The notes beneath the pieces were generated by a model. That model worked only from the letters and a program-made list of their open reading frames with translations, was not told the DNA's origin and searched no databases. The translations under genes were made by a program, and so were the position numbers. Below are positions 29,700 through 38,310 of a stretch of 64,000 nucleotides of DNA, piece by piece. How positions within the stretch are numbered: position 1 is the stretch's first letter; each line of letters starts with the position of its first letter. This DNA comes from Burkholderiaceae bacterium. GTDB taxonomy: Bacteria; Pseudomonadota; Gammaproteobacteria; Burkholderiales; Burkholderiaceae_C. The stretch is from contig JAHCKM010000002.1 in NCBI GenBank assembly GCA_026125795.1, positions 124,001-188,000 of the forward strand, in the 5' to 3' direction.

Positions 29700-30911
29700 T
29701 CAATCGCCGTCGTCGCCCTCATCGTCGCGGTCGTCATCGTCATCGTTCGCGAACTCGATCTCGCGCGCCTCCAGCAGCGTGCCGTCGGCCGACAGCGTGC
29801 CCTTGACTTTGACGCGGCGGCCCACCACCAGCATGTCGAGCGTGCCGTCCTTGATCTCGAGGTCACCGCGGGCAAAGCTCACGCGCCCACGGTTGCCTTG
29901 AAGATCGAAGAAACGCGCCACCGGATCGATCGCCACGATGCGGCCGCTGGTCTCGTAGTCGTCATCACCGTCCGGTGCGACCACTTCCACCTTGTCGGCG
30001 ATCACCACGCTGCCGCGCAATCGGCCTTGGAGCTTGACCCGCTGTCCCAATGAAAGCGTGCCGCCTTCGACCTCGGCGGTCGACGCGTCCACGGTCCAGC
30101 GACCGACCCGGAAGCTGGCTGCCGACTCAAAGTGCGTGATCAGCCCTTCGGTCTTCACGTCCTGGCCGTCGACGAGCTGTGGCGCGGTGCCGTTGATCGA
30201 CAGCACGATCCAGCGCTGCATCGCGTCGCGCTCCTGCTGGACCGCGATGCGCACGAGCGCCCCGTCAGACAACTGATCGCGCCCGGGCGTTTGTGCCGAA
30301 TACACCATGACCTGGGAGCCGATGCGGAACGTGCGCGCCTGCGTGTCCAGCGCCGACACGGTGCCGCGGAACTTGAACGCGCTGGCACCCGGTCTGGGCT
30401 CCACGCGGGTGGCCACCACGTGGCCTGTGGCACCGTCGGTCAGCCCATACACCTCGACCACCATGCCCACGGCGACGCCCGACAGGCCACCGACCAAGGT
30501 GCCATCGAAGACGGTGCCCGCGTTGGTGCGTACCGTCAGGCCGTTCACCACCAGCGAGTCAGGACCCACGGCGTCGACGCGGCCGATCAGCTCGCTGACG
30601 ATGAGCACGCGTTGCGCCGTGGCCGTCTGCCCGCGCACGGCATCGCTGTCGATCTCCACGACCATGCCCAGCCGGAGGTCGGAGCGGCTGCGTCCGCCGC
30701 CATCGTCGCTCTCGATGCGTGCCGACGAGTCGTCGTAGCGCACGTTGTTGACGATGATCGAGCCGAAGCCGCTGATCGGGCCCGATGCGAACGCGCCGGT
30801 GCCGCCGGTGCCCACGCCGCCGCCGCAGGCCGCGAGCAAGCCGATGCACATGGTCAAGGTGATCCACAGGCGGCGCATCCAGCTGGCGCGAGCGGCTTCG
30901 TGGCGCTTCAC
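29700..30911 (-). CDS. DUF5666 domain lipoprotein
   Basis: A 403-residue secreted protein with a lipoprotein signal (ITLTMCIGLLAACGGG, lipobox LAAC near residue 29) and a glycine-rich linker (GTGGTGAFASGPISGFGS). Repeated beta modules follow, such as RVDAVGPDSLVVNGLTVR and GTLSLGQRVKLQGRL (DUF5666). The C-terminus is an acidic run of D/E. It sits in an operon with the DUF6502 gene upstream (4-nt overlap), a pairing common in Burkholderiales. Function unknown; probably an outer-membrane-attached beta-rich protein. Confidence 0.85.
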   Translation of the reverse strand: MKRHEAARASWMRRLWITLTMCIGLLAACGGGVGTGGTGAFASGPISGFGSIIVNNVRYDDSSARIESDDGGGRSRSDLRLGMVVEIDSDAVRGQTATAQRVLIVSELIGRVDAVGPDSLVVNGLTVRTNAGTVFDGTLVGGLSGVAVGMVVEVYGLTDGATGHVVATRVEPRPGASAFKFRGTVSALDTQARTFRIGSQVMVYSAQTPGRDQLSDGALVRIAVQQERDAMQRWIVLSINGTAPQLVDGQDVKTEGLITHFESAASFRVGRWTVDASTAEVEGGTLSLGQRVKLQGRLRGSVVIADKVEVVAPDGDDDYETSGRIVAIDPVARFFDLQGNRGRVSFARGDLEIKDGTLDMLVVGRRVKVKGTLSADGTLLEAREIEFANDDDDDRDDEGDDGD

Positions 30912-31804
30912 CGTCGTCTCCCGGTCCGGGCCGGCGCCGGGGCCGGCGCCGCGGCGGCCTCATCGGCATCGAACGTGTACAGGCCCACGCGCAGGCGCCT
31001 CGTGGCGCCGTCGGCCAGGCTGTCCGCGTGCACCTTCTGCTCGAGCAGCGGCACCAGCGTGGCCAGCAGCGTCTTCCACAGCGGACCGATCTGCGCCCAC
31101 ACTTCCTGCACGGACGCCTCGGTGAGCCCGTCGGCAAACACCGCCTGCTCGTAGTGGCGGCTGCCGTCGGTGAGCACGTTGGTCACCGCGCCGGCCAGGT
31201 GATCGCCGACGTTGTCGCCCAGGAACTGCAGCATGCGCACGCGGTCCTCGCTGGGCACGAACGCATCGCGCACCAGCTCCACGGTGTCGCTGTCGACGTG
31301 GTGCACCGCCAGCTTCAGGCGCAACAGCTCGTCGAGCAGGCTGCGCGGGTGCACGTCGCGCGTGATCGCCTGGGCCAGCGATTCGAAGCTCGGCGCGCGG
31401 CCTTGCCGGCGCAGCACGCGCGGCCCGCCGTGGCGGTCGCGGTAGCGCCCGTCGGTCACCCAGTGCGCGAACAACTCGCTGGTCACGGAGCGCCGGGGCA
31501 ACTGTTGTGCCGCTTGCGCATCGCGGATCACCGCCAACAGGCGCGACACCTCGCGCCGGTTGATGCCGGTGCTGGTGCTGATGCGGCTGACCTTGCGGTG
31601 CGGCAGCAGATCGGGGTGAGCCGCGTCGGCGGCGCCGACGAAGGCACGGCGCACCAGCTCTTCGACCGGCGCGTACGGCAGTCCGCGCTGCACCGCCAGC
31701 TCCGCCAGCGGCTCGAGCACCTGCCGCAGCGCCGCCAGCAAGGCTTCCTGCTCATCCAAACGATCCGACGTGTCGCGATCCGCCACGGCCTGAGCTCCGT
31801 TCAA
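30908..31804 (-). CDS. DUF6502 family protein
   Basis: A 298-residue soluble protein without signal or membrane segments. The N-terminal half looks regulatory: LVRRAFVGAADAAH and SRISTSTGINRREVSRLLAV form a helix-turn-helix-like stretch at about residues 70-95. The C-terminal part is helical and ends in an A/P-rich tail. DUF6502 proteins typically precede DUF5666 lipoproteins, as here (ATGA overlap). A regulator of the lipoprotein is possible but untested. Confidence 0.82.
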   Translation of the reverse strand: MNGAQAVADRDTSDRLDEQEALLAALRQVLEPLAELAVQRGLPYAPVEELVRRAFVGAADAAHPDLLPHRKVSRISTSTGINRREVSRLLAVIRDAQAAQQLPRRSVTSELFAHWVTDGRYRDRHGGPRVLRRQGRAPSFESLAQAITRDVHPRSLLDELLRLKLAVHHVDSDTVELVRDAFVPSEDRVRMLQFLGDNVGDHLAGAVTNVLTDGSRHYEQAVFADGLTEASVQEVWAQIGPLWKTLLATLVPLLEQKVHADSLADGATRRLRVGLYTFDADEAAAAPAPAPARTGRRR

Positions 31805-32031
31805 CTGGCCTTCACTGCCTGGGCTCGATGCTGCAACTGCACCGTGAGGTGAAGAGCTCAGGCCGGACGCCCCCGATGGCAGGCGAAATGCCCAGCGCGG
31901 GTGTCACCAGGCCGGCGCCCTTGCGCAGCGCCGATCGACGCGAACACATCCTGCGGATCCATGGCAACAAGCCGATCAAACGGTTCGGGAATAGTACTTG
32001 CCAATGTGCTGTCAACCCATTTGAGATCACC

Positions 32032-32262
32032 ATGACCTGGACCGAGCTTCTTCAATTGGCCGGCGGCGAACGAGAGCTGCGTGTGCTCGACCTGTGCGTG
32101 TGCGCCTTGAGCGACAGTGGAGACGAGAGGCTGCACGCGGAGGTGGCGGCCGCTGTGCCGACCCTCGCCGAGCTCTGCGCGCTCCTCGATCAGCACGGCG
32201 TGCCGGTGCCGCGCGGCGCCGAGCCGGAGATCGTCATCCAACCCCAGTTTGTGCATGCATAG
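32032..32262 (+). CDS. Small hypothetical protein (76 residues)
   Basis: Begins MTWTELLQLAGGERELRVLD and ends EIVIQPQFVHA; mildly acidic, soluble, no recognised domain. It is divergent from the DUF6502 gene. The upstream sequence holds the lowest-GC stretch of the area (around 31975-32030), consistent with a promoter, including a TTGCCA hexamer near 31999. The frame is open further upstream but lacks family support. I do not recognise it. Confidence 0.45.
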   Translation: MTWTELLQLAGGERELRVLDLCVCALSDSGDERLHAEVAAAVPTLAELCALLDQHGVPVPRGAEPEIVIQPQFVHA

Positions 32263-32576
32263 CGGGCTTGCCAAACAAAAGGTGCTGCGGCGTGCGGCAA
32301 GCCTTGCCGTCAGGTGAATCGTGTCGGGGCTGTGCGGGCACGCGGTGGCTTTCCAGCCGGCTGCATTTGAGTTCTCCTTTTCCGGATGTAGCCGGCCGGC
32401 CCGGTGGCGCGACGCGTCGGCCGCCGGGCCGCTTTGCCTGACCGCGTGAGCGGAGCAAGAGCCCAGCCGCAGGCCGGCAAACAAGGGGCCGGGCCGTGTG
32501 GCAGGCGCGCGTGCTGGTCGGCCTAAGCCGGCCTTAATGTGCGGACCAGACCATGGCGACTCCAAAAGGAGTTGCC
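32263..32576. other. Intergenic region with two hairpins (314 bp)
   Basis: No gene is supported. GGCTTGCC (32265-32272) and GGCAAGCC (32296-32303) make an 8-bp stem with a 23-nt loop right after the small gene's stop. A stronger stem is formed by GGCCCGGTGGC (32398-32408) and GCCGCCGGGCC (32420-32430). Just before the cytochrome operon the sequence GCCTAAGCCGGCCTTAATG (32521-32539) contains two similar half-sites, possibly a response-regulator box. Confidence 0.5.
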
Positions 32577-32990
32577 ATGACTAGCACCCTTGGTCGTGCG
32601 CTGCGGCGCATCGCCGTGCTCACCTTTCCCGCCCACGTGGGCCTCGCGGTCGGCGCTGCGACTTCGCCCGCGCAGTGGCTTGCCGATCAGCAGCGGATCG
32701 CCGCCGCCCAGCCCGATGCCGCGCGCGGACAGAAGTTTTTCACGTCGAAGCATGGCCGCGACTGGAGCTGTTCCAGCTGCCACGGCGACGCTCCGACCGC
32801 CCCGGGGAGGCACGCATCCACCGGCAAGACCATCGCGCCGTTGGCGCCGGGGTTCAACGCCGAGCGCTTCAGCGACACGGCCAAGATCGAAAAGTGGTTT
32901 CGCCGCAACTGCAACGACGTGCTCGGCCGCGAGTGCAGCGCCGGGGAGAAGGCCGATGTCGTCGCGTACTTGATGGCGCTCAAGCCCTGA
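32577..32990 (+). CDS. DUF1924 monohaem c-type cytochrome
   Basis: A 137-residue exported cytochrome. N-terminal hydrophobic signal (about residues 8-28), haem motif CSSCHGD, and the DUF1924 C-terminal pattern RRNCNDVLGRECSAGEKADV. ATG 32577 has AAAAGGAG 6 nt upstream; an in-frame ATG at 32553 lacks a ribosome-binding site. First gene of an operon with a dihaem cytochrome, a b561-type cytochrome and a two-component system. Likely an electron carrier in the periplasm. Confidence 0.9.
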   Translation: MTSTLGRALRRIAVLTFPAHVGLAVGAATSPAQWLADQQRIAAAQPDAARGQKFFTSKHGRDWSCSSCHGDAPTAPGRHASTGKTIAPLAPGFNAERFSDTAKIEKWFRRNCNDVLGRECSAGEKADVVAYLMALKP

Positions 32991-33001
32991 GGAGCCCGGA
33001 G

Positions 33002-33469
33002 ATGAAACAACACCTCCATGCGCTGGTCGCGATGGCATTGGCGGCAGGGTCCGGGTGGGCCCAGGCCGATGAGCGGGGCCACCTGCGCACGCCCATGAGC
33101 CCCGACTACTCGAACGAATGCGCGTCTTGCCACGTGGCCTATGCCCCGGGCCTGTTGCCGGCGCCATCGTGGCAGCGGCTGATGGATTCGCTGTCGAACC
33201 ACTTTGGCACCGATGCGTCGCTCGAGCCGGCGACGCAGGCGTCGCTGACCGCCTGGCTGACGGCAAACGCCGGCAGCGGGCGCCGCACCGGCGCGGCTCC
33301 GCCGCAAGACCGCATCACCCGCAGCGCGTGGTTCGAGCGCGAGCACCGCCGCATCGCGGCTTCGGTGTGGCAGCGCCCGTCGATCAAGGGTGCGTCGAAC
33401 TGCAGCGCCTGCCACCGCGACGCGGCGGCCGGCGACTTCGAGGACGACAGGGTCGTCATTCCACGCTGA
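33002..33469 (+). CDS. Dihaem cytochrome c (Dhc family)
   Basis: A 155-residue periplasmic protein with a signal peptide (LHALVAMALAAGSGWAQA) and two haem sites, CASCH (about residue 41) and CSACH near the C-terminus. SPDYSNECASCHVAYAPGLL is typical of the dihaem cytochrome c family that pairs with cytochrome b561 proteins. 11 bp after the DUF1924 gene and 17 bp before the cytochrome b gene, so the three likely form one electron-transfer unit. Confidence 0.9.
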   Translation: MKQHLHALVAMALAAGSGWAQADERGHLRTPMSPDYSNECASCHVAYAPGLLPAPSWQRLMDSLSNHFGTDASLEPATQASLTAWLTANAGSGRRTGAAPPQDRITRSAWFEREHRRIAASVWQRPSIKGASNCSACHRDAAAGDFEDDRVVIPR

Positions 33470-33486
33470 GAAGGCAGGCACACACG

Positions 33487-34203
33487 ATGAACGAGGCATA
33501 CACGATGCGGACAACGAACGACCGTGGCGTGCTGGTGTGGGATGCGCCGGTGCGCGTGTTCCACTGGCTGCTGGTGGCGAGCTTTGCCGGTGCATGGCTG
33601 ACCGCCGAGAGCGAACGCTGGCGTCTGGTGCACGTGACGCTCGGCTATACGATGGCGGCGCTGGTGGTGTTTCGCGTCGTCTGGGGTTTCGTCGGCACCC
33701 GCCACGCGCGCTTTGCCGACTTTGTGCGCGGTCCGGTCCGCGCCTGGCAGTACGTGCGCGCGCTGGTCCAGGGCCGGCCGCAGCACCACGCGGGCCACAA
33801 CCCCGCCGGCGCACTCGCAATCGTGGCCCTGCTCGGGCTGATCGCGGTGACCGCGCTCTCGGGGTTCGCCACCTACAACGAGCTCGGCGGCGAATGGCTC
33901 GAGGAGCTGCACGAGGCCAGCGCCAACACGCTGCTGGCCGTGGCGGGCGTGCACGTGATCGGCGTGCTGGTGGGCAGCTTCGCGCACCGCGAGAACCTTG
34001 TGCGCGCGATGGTCACCGGACGCAAACACGTGCCGCCGTCCGAGGGCATCCGCCGCGCCTGGCGCAGCGTGGCCGCTCTGATGCTCGTGGCCACGGTGGG
34101 TTTCTGGACCTGGCAATGGCGCAGCGCGCCGGCGGACGTCGACGCCCAGAGCGCTGCTGCGGCCTCCCGTGCCCATCGCGGCGAGCACCACGATCGCGAT
34201 TGA
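33487..34203 (+). CDS. Cytochrome b561-type membrane protein
   Basis: A 238-residue membrane cytochrome b. It opens VLVWDAPVRVFHWLLVASF and has four main hydrophobic helices. His ligands are visible in FHWLL, VHVTLGY, HEASANTLL and GVHVIGVL. The C-terminus is hydrophilic and His/Asp-rich (HRGEHHDRD). It belongs to the b561 family that passes electrons between quinone and periplasmic cytochromes. Chosen start is ATG 33487; an internal ATG at 33505 is also possible. Confidence 0.9.
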   Translation: MNEAYTMRTTNDRGVLVWDAPVRVFHWLLVASFAGAWLTAESERWRLVHVTLGYTMAALVVFRVVWGFVGTRHARFADFVRGPVRAWQYVRALVQGRPQHHAGHNPAGALAIVALLGLIAVTALSGFATYNELGGEWLEELHEASANTLLAVAGVHVIGVLVGSFAHRENLVRAMVTGRKHVPPSEGIRRAWRSVAALMLVATVGFWTWQWRSAPADVDAQSAAAASRAHRGEHHDRD

Positions 34204-34204
34204 C

Positions 34205-34870
34205 ATGCGGATCCTGGTGGCCGAGGACGACCCGCTGCTCGGCGACGCGCTGCGCGCCGGGCTGCGCCAGCGCGGGTTCCAGGTGGACTGGGTGCGCGAC
34301 GGCCACGCCGCCGAGCGTGAGCTGCGCAGCGACGTGCATGCCGCCGCGGTGCTCGACCTCGGCCTGCCGCGCATCGACGGGCTCGACGTGCTGCATGCGG
34401 TGCGCGCCGCGGGTGTGCGCCTGCCGGTGCTGGTGTTGACCGCGCGCGATGCGGTGCCCGAGCGCGTGCGCGGGCTCGACCTCGGCGCCGACGACTACGT
34501 GGTCAAGCCGATCGACCTCGACGAGCTGGCCGCGCGCCTGCGCGCGCTGGTGCGGCGCGCGAACGGCCAGCCGCAGCAGCGGCTCGAGGTGCAGGGCGTG
34601 GTGCTGGAACCGGCATCGCGTCGCGTCACGATGAGCGGACGCGAGGTGGCGCTGTCGACGCGCGAGTTCGATCTGCTGCAGGCGCTGATGCTGGCAGAGG
34701 GGCGGGTGCTGTCGCGCGAGCAACTCGAGCAGCAGCTCTATGGCTGGGGCCAGGAGGTGGACAGCAACACGATCGAGGTGCACGTGCACCACCTGCGCCG
34801 CAAGCTGGGTGCCGGAGTGGTCGTCACCGTGCGCGGCATCGGCTATGCGGTGGCGCGCGCCGGCCCATGA
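34205..34870 (+). CDS. OmpR/PhoB-family response regulator (QseB/PmrA-like)
   Basis: A 221-residue regulator. Receiver: LVAEDDPLLGDAL, phospho-Asp in AVLDLGLPRIDG, Lys in VVKPIDL. C-terminal winged helix: LSTREFDLLQALM, TIEVHVHHLRRKLG, VRGIGYAV. It starts one base after the stop of the cytochrome b gene and overlaps the kinase start by 4 nt. The operon layout implies that the system monitors or controls the cytochrome genes ahead of it. Confidence 0.93.
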   Translation: MRILVAEDDPLLGDALRAGLRQRGFQVDWVRDGHAAERELRSDVHAAAVLDLGLPRIDGLDVLHAVRAAGVRLPVLVLTARDAVPERVRGLDLGADDYVVKPIDLDELAARLRALVRRANGQPQQRLEVQGVVLEPASRRVTMSGREVALSTREFDLLQALMLAEGRVLSREQLEQQLYGWGQEVDSNTIEVHVHHLRRKLGAGVVVTVRGIGYAVARAGP

Positions 34871-36252
34871 AGCCGGTCTCGTTGCAGGGCCGGCTGCTCG
34901 TGCTCGCCCTCGCGGTGACGGCCGCGGTCTGGACGCTGGCGGCGCTGTGGATCTGGCGCGACGCGAGTCATGAGCTCGACGAACTGCTCGACGGACACCT
35001 CGCACAAGCGGCGGCGTTGCTCGTCGCGCAGCAGGCGGGCGAGATCGAACACGGTGACCACGATGAGCGCGACGACATGCCGATCGACGCGCCGATGCTG
35101 CACCGCTATGCACCGCGTGTCGCGTTCCAGGTCTGGCACGAGGGGCAGCTGGTGCTGCGCTCGACGCGGGTGTCGTCGCAGCCGCTGGCCGAACACGCGG
35201 CCGGCTTCGCCACCCGCACGGTCGACGGCATCGAATGGCGCGTGTTCGCCGCGCGCGGTGCCGAACACGACATTCAGGTGTACGTCGGCGAACAGATGCG
35301 CTCGCGAGCCAGCATCCTGCGCTCGGTGCTGCGCGGCAGCCTGGGGCCGCTGCTGCTGGCGCTGCCGCTGCTCGGCGCCGTGTTGTGGGCAGCCGTCCGC
35401 TGGGGATTGGAGCCGCTGCGCCGTCTGGGGCAGGCCGTGGCCCAGCGCGATCCGCAGGCGCTTCAACCGATCGAGCTGGCACCGGCCGGGGCCGAGCTGC
35501 CCGCGGAGGTGGCTCCGCTGGTGGCGGCGTTGAACACGCTGTTCGAGCGCATCGCCGGGCTGATCGAGTCGGAGCGCCGGTTCACCGCCGACGCCGCGCA
35601 CGAACTGCGCACGCCGATCGCGGCGATCCGCGCGCAGGCCCAGGTGGCGCTGGGCGCCGGCGGCGACGCCGCGACACAGAACGCGGCGCTGCAGAACACG
35701 CTGACCGGATGCGACCGCGCCGCTCGCCTGGTCGACCAATTGCTGACGCTCGCGCGGCTGGAGACGAATGGGGCTCCCGCGCCGGAGCCGGTGGACCTCG
35801 TGCGGGTCGTCCGCGAGGTGCTCGCCGAGCTGGCGCCGCAGGCGCTCGCGCGGGGACAGGAGATTTCCTTCGACGGCGTCGCACAGGCCACCATGCACGG
35901 CACGCCGCCGCTGCTTGCGGTGCTGGTGCGCAACCTGGTGGACAACGCGTTGCGCTACAGCCCGGAGGGTGCGCGGGTGCTGGTCGAAGTCCACAGCAGC
36001 GGGCGCGCGGCGACCTTGCGGGTGCAGGACAGCGGCCCTGGACTGGACGAGGCCCAGCTCGCACGCCTGGGCGAGCGCTTCTTCCGCGTGCTGGGCACCA
36101 ACGAGTCGGGCAGCGGGCTCGGCTGGTCGATCGTGCGCCGCATCGCGCAAGCGCAGGGCGCGCAGATCATCGTCCGGCGATCGGAAGTTCTCGCCGGCCT
36201 GGATGTCGTCGTGACGTGGCCGGCCGGGCTTGCGCGACCCCCGGCACGGTGA
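34867..36252 (+). CDS. Sensor histidine kinase (QseC-like)
   Basis: A 461-residue membrane kinase: helix 1 (about residues 10-32), periplasmic sensor domain of about 130 residues containing an acidic/His-rich patch (HGDHDERDD), helix 2 (about 160-180), HisKA with AAHELRTPIAAI, and HATPase with NLVDNALRY, DSGPGLDE and GSGLGWSIV. The HGDHDERDD patch could bind a metal cation. Partner of the preceding regulator. Its last 86 nt overlap the 3' end of the convergent marR gene. Confidence 0.92.
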   Translation: MKPVSLQGRLLVLALAVTAAVWTLAALWIWRDASHELDELLDGHLAQAAALLVAQQAGEIEHGDHDERDDMPIDAPMLHRYAPRVAFQVWHEGQLVLRSTRVSSQPLAEHAAGFATRTVDGIEWRVFAARGAEHDIQVYVGEQMRSRASILRSVLRGSLGPLLLALPLLGAVLWAAVRWGLEPLRRLGQAVAQRDPQALQPIELAPAGAELPAEVAPLVAALNTLFERIAGLIESERRFTADAAHELRTPIAAIRAQAQVALGAGGDAATQNAALQNTLTGCDRAARLVDQLLTLARLETNGAPAPEPVDLVRVVREVLAELAPQALARGQEISFDGVAQATMHGTPPLLAVLVRNLVDNALRYSPEGARVLVEVHSSGRAATLRVQDSGPGLDEAQLARLGERFFRVLGTNESGSGLGWSIVRRIAQAQGAQIIVRRSEVLAGLDVVVTWPAGLARPPAR

Positions 36253-36640
36253 AGCCCAGCTTCACCGTGCGCAGCTCGTCGCGATGCAGGCGGCCGAGGC
36301 GCTCCAGGCACTTCAGACCGCTGGCCGTCAGGGTCACCTCGACGCGACGCTGATCACTACGGCTCGCGCTGCGCCGCACCAGCCCCGCTGCCTCGCACCT
36401 GGAGATCAATGCCACCACGCCGTGGTGCTTGGCCTGCAGGCGCTCTGCAAGCTCGGCGACACCCGCCCACTCCCGCCCGGGAAACCCTCTGATCTGCAGC
36501 ATCAACTGGTACTGCAGCGGCGTGATGCCGCTGCGGCGCGTCAGCTCCTCGCTGAAGCGGAGGAACCGGCGCAGCTGGTAGCGGAAGTTCGCCAGCGCCT
36601 CGAAATCGGTCTTCGACATCTTGCGGGCGGGCATGGTCAT
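36167..36640 (-). CDS. MarR family transcriptional regulator
   Basis: A 157-residue winged-helix repressor. Core: SGITPLQYQLMLQIRGFPG, VAELAERLQAKHHGVVALIS, and wing SRSDQRRVEVTLTASG, a standard MarR fold. The final 25 residues lie in the overlap with the convergent kinase gene and are not conserved in the family. Divergent from the flavin reductase/sigma factor operon, with a perfect palindrome in between (36662-36678) that is the obvious operator. MarR proteins of this kind commonly respond to oxidants or phenolics. Confidence 0.9.
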   Translation of the reverse strand: MTMPARKMSKTDFEALANFRYQLRRFLRFSEELTRRSGITPLQYQLMLQIRGFPGREWAGVAELAERLQAKHHGVVALISRCEAAGLVRRSASRSDQRRVEVTLTASGLKCLERLGRLHRDELRTVKLGFTVPGVAQARPATSRRHPGRRELPIAGR

Positions 36641-36661
36641 TCAACCCTGGACGGCCTGCTT

Positions 36662-36678
36662 ATATCACGTCGTGATAT
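36662..36678. promoter_or_regulatory. Palindromic MarR operator
   Basis: ATATCACG-T-CGTGATAT is a perfect 8-bp inverted repeat with a 1-bp centre, AT-rich in an otherwise GC-rich region. It lies 22 bp from the marR start and 105 bp from the reductase start. Size, symmetry and position are those of a MarR dimer site, suggesting autoregulation and control of the divergent operon. Confidence 0.75.
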
Positions 36679-36782
36679 GTTTTGGCGCAGCGCCGGCGCT
36701 CTGCGCGTGGTCATTCGCAGTCGGGGAATGCGACGCCGGCACGGCGCATCCAACGGCGCATGGGACACCGGAGATGCGCACC

Positions 36783-37505
36783 ATGACTCGCCACGAAACC
36801 CGCCTGCAGCGGCGCGAAGAAGTCGCGACCGGCACGATGGCGTTTCACTTCGAGAAGCCGGCCGGTTTCGACTTCAAGCCCGGCCAGGCCATCGATGTAT
36901 TGCTGCCTTCGCCGATCGGCACCGACCCCCACGGCTTGCGCCACACCTTCTCGATCGTCAGCGCACCCTACGAGGGCGAGCTGGTCGTCGCGACCCGCCT
37001 GCGCGACACGGCCTTCAAGCGTTCCCTCAAAGCGTTGCCGCTCGGGTCTCGTGTCGAGATCGAAGGTCCCTTCGGCTCGTTCACGCTGCACAACGCCCGC
37101 GTGCGGCCGGCCGTCTTCATCGCCGGCGGTATCGGCATCACGCCGTTCATCAGCATGCTGCGGCAAGCGACACGCGATCGGTCGCCGCAGCAACGGCTGC
37201 TGCTCTACACCAACCGTCGGCCGGACGACGCTGCGTACATCGACGAACTGAAGGTACTCGAGCGCCGGAGCGAGACCTTTCGGCTCGTCGCCACGACGAC
37301 GGAGCCCGTTGACCGGGGCGGTTCCGGCGGTCTGCAGCCGCGACGGATCGATGGGCCGTTCATCCAGCGCGCGGTCGCGCACCTGGCGGAGCCCGTCTAT
37401 TACGTGGCCGGCCCCCCGGGGCTGGTCGAAGGGATGCGGCGGACCCTGAACGATGCGGGAGTCGATGACGACGACATCCGCAGCGAGGACTTTCACGGCT
37501 ATTGA
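36783..37505 (+). CDS. FAD/NAD(P)-binding ferredoxin-reductase-like oxidoreductase
   Basis: A 240-residue flavoenzyme of the ferredoxin-NADP reductase superfamily without a fused ferredoxin. FAD motif RHTFSIVSAP (about residues 52-61), NAD(P)-binding GGIGITPFISM, and C-terminal YYVAGPPGLVEGM with EDFHGY at the end. ATG 36783 is preceded by GGAG; ATG 36774 has no spacing to it. First gene after the MarR operator, so probably induced when MarR is released. Its electron acceptor may be one of the cytochromes encoded downstream. Confidence 0.88.
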   Translation: MTRHETRLQRREEVATGTMAFHFEKPAGFDFKPGQAIDVLLPSPIGTDPHGLRHTFSIVSAPYEGELVVATRLRDTAFKRSLKALPLGSRVEIEGPFGSFTLHNARVRPAVFIAGGIGITPFISMLRQATRDRSPQQRLLLYTNRRPDDAAYIDELKVLERRSETFRLVATTTEPVDRGGSGGLQPRRIDGPFIQRAVAHLAEPVYYVAGPPGLVEGMRRTLNDAGVDDDDIRSEDFHGY

Positions 37506-37556
37506 CCCACGGGAACGCGGCTCGGCGCCGCTCCATCCGATGAGCAGGAGTGCACC

Positions 37557-38285
37557 ATGCAAGCAGAAGCAGCAACGTCCACCCGCCTTCGCGGGCGCCC
37601 CCTGGTTTCGAGCGCCGCGAGCGACGATGAACTGGCCCGGCGCGCTTCGGCGGGCGACGAAGCGGCCTTCGAGGTCATCATGCGCCGTCACAACCGGCTG
37701 CTGTTCCGCACGGCCCGCAGCATCCTGAAGATCGACGCCGAAGCGGAAGACGCTCTGCAGGAGGCGTACCTGCGCGCCTGGCGCGCGCTCTCGACGTTTC
37801 GCGCCGAATCCAAGCTCTCGACCTGGCTGGTGCGCATCGTCAGCAACGAGGCGCTCGGACGGCTGCGGCAACGCGGCGCGAGCGTGATCCCATTCGATTC
37901 CACGATGGACACGACCGGCTCTGAAGCGGAGCAATCGATGGACGACGACCCTGACCAACGTCCCGAGTGCATCGCGATGCGTGCGGACGTACGCCGCCTG
38001 GTGGAGGCGCGGATCGACGCGCTGCCGCAAGGGTTCCGCACCGTCTTCGTGCTGCGCGCGGTCGAGGAGTGGAGCGTCGAGGAGATCGCCCAGGCGCTGC
38101 AGCTGCCCGAGGCGACGGTCCGAACCCGCTACTTTCGCGCCCGCGGTCTGTTGCGCGAGGGCTTGTCGCGCGACATCGATCTCGCGTTGGGCGACGCGTT
38201 CTCGTTCGCCGGTGCGCGCTGCGATCGGATCGTGGCAGGTGTGCTGGCCGAACTGGCCAAGGACCGGTGCCGCCACCGGTCGTGA
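37557..38285 (+). CDS. ECF-type RNA polymerase sigma factor
   Basis: A 242-residue sigma-70 family factor: region 2 (AAFEVIMRRHNRLLFRTAR, EDALQEAYLRAWRAL), linker, region 4 (LPQGFRTVFVLRAVEEWSVE, EIAQALQLPEATVRTRYFRA). A C-terminal extension of about 35 residues follows. No anti-sigma gene is adjacent, which is unusual; regulation may be transcriptional through MarR. The next genes encode a ferritin-like protein and cytochrome c, so the regulon may concern oxidative or iron stress. Confidence 0.93.
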   Translation: MQAEAATSTRLRGRPLVSSAASDDELARRASAGDEAAFEVIMRRHNRLLFRTARSILKIDAEAEDALQEAYLRAWRALSTFRAESKLSTWLVRIVSNEALGRLRQRGASVIPFDSTMDTTGSEAEQSMDDDPDQRPECIAMRADVRRLVEARIDALPQGFRTVFVLRAVEEWSVEEIAQALQLPEATVRTRYFRARGLLREGLSRDIDLALGDAFSFAGARCDRIVAGVLAELAKDRCRHRS

Positions 38286-38310
38286 ATCAACCCCTCACAG
38301 GAGAAATGCC

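Noticed and set aside
30132-31154. Plus-strand open frame opposite the DUF5666 gene
   Set aside because: Antisense shadow; the minus strand encodes a lipoprotein with a clear signal and a coupled upstream gene.
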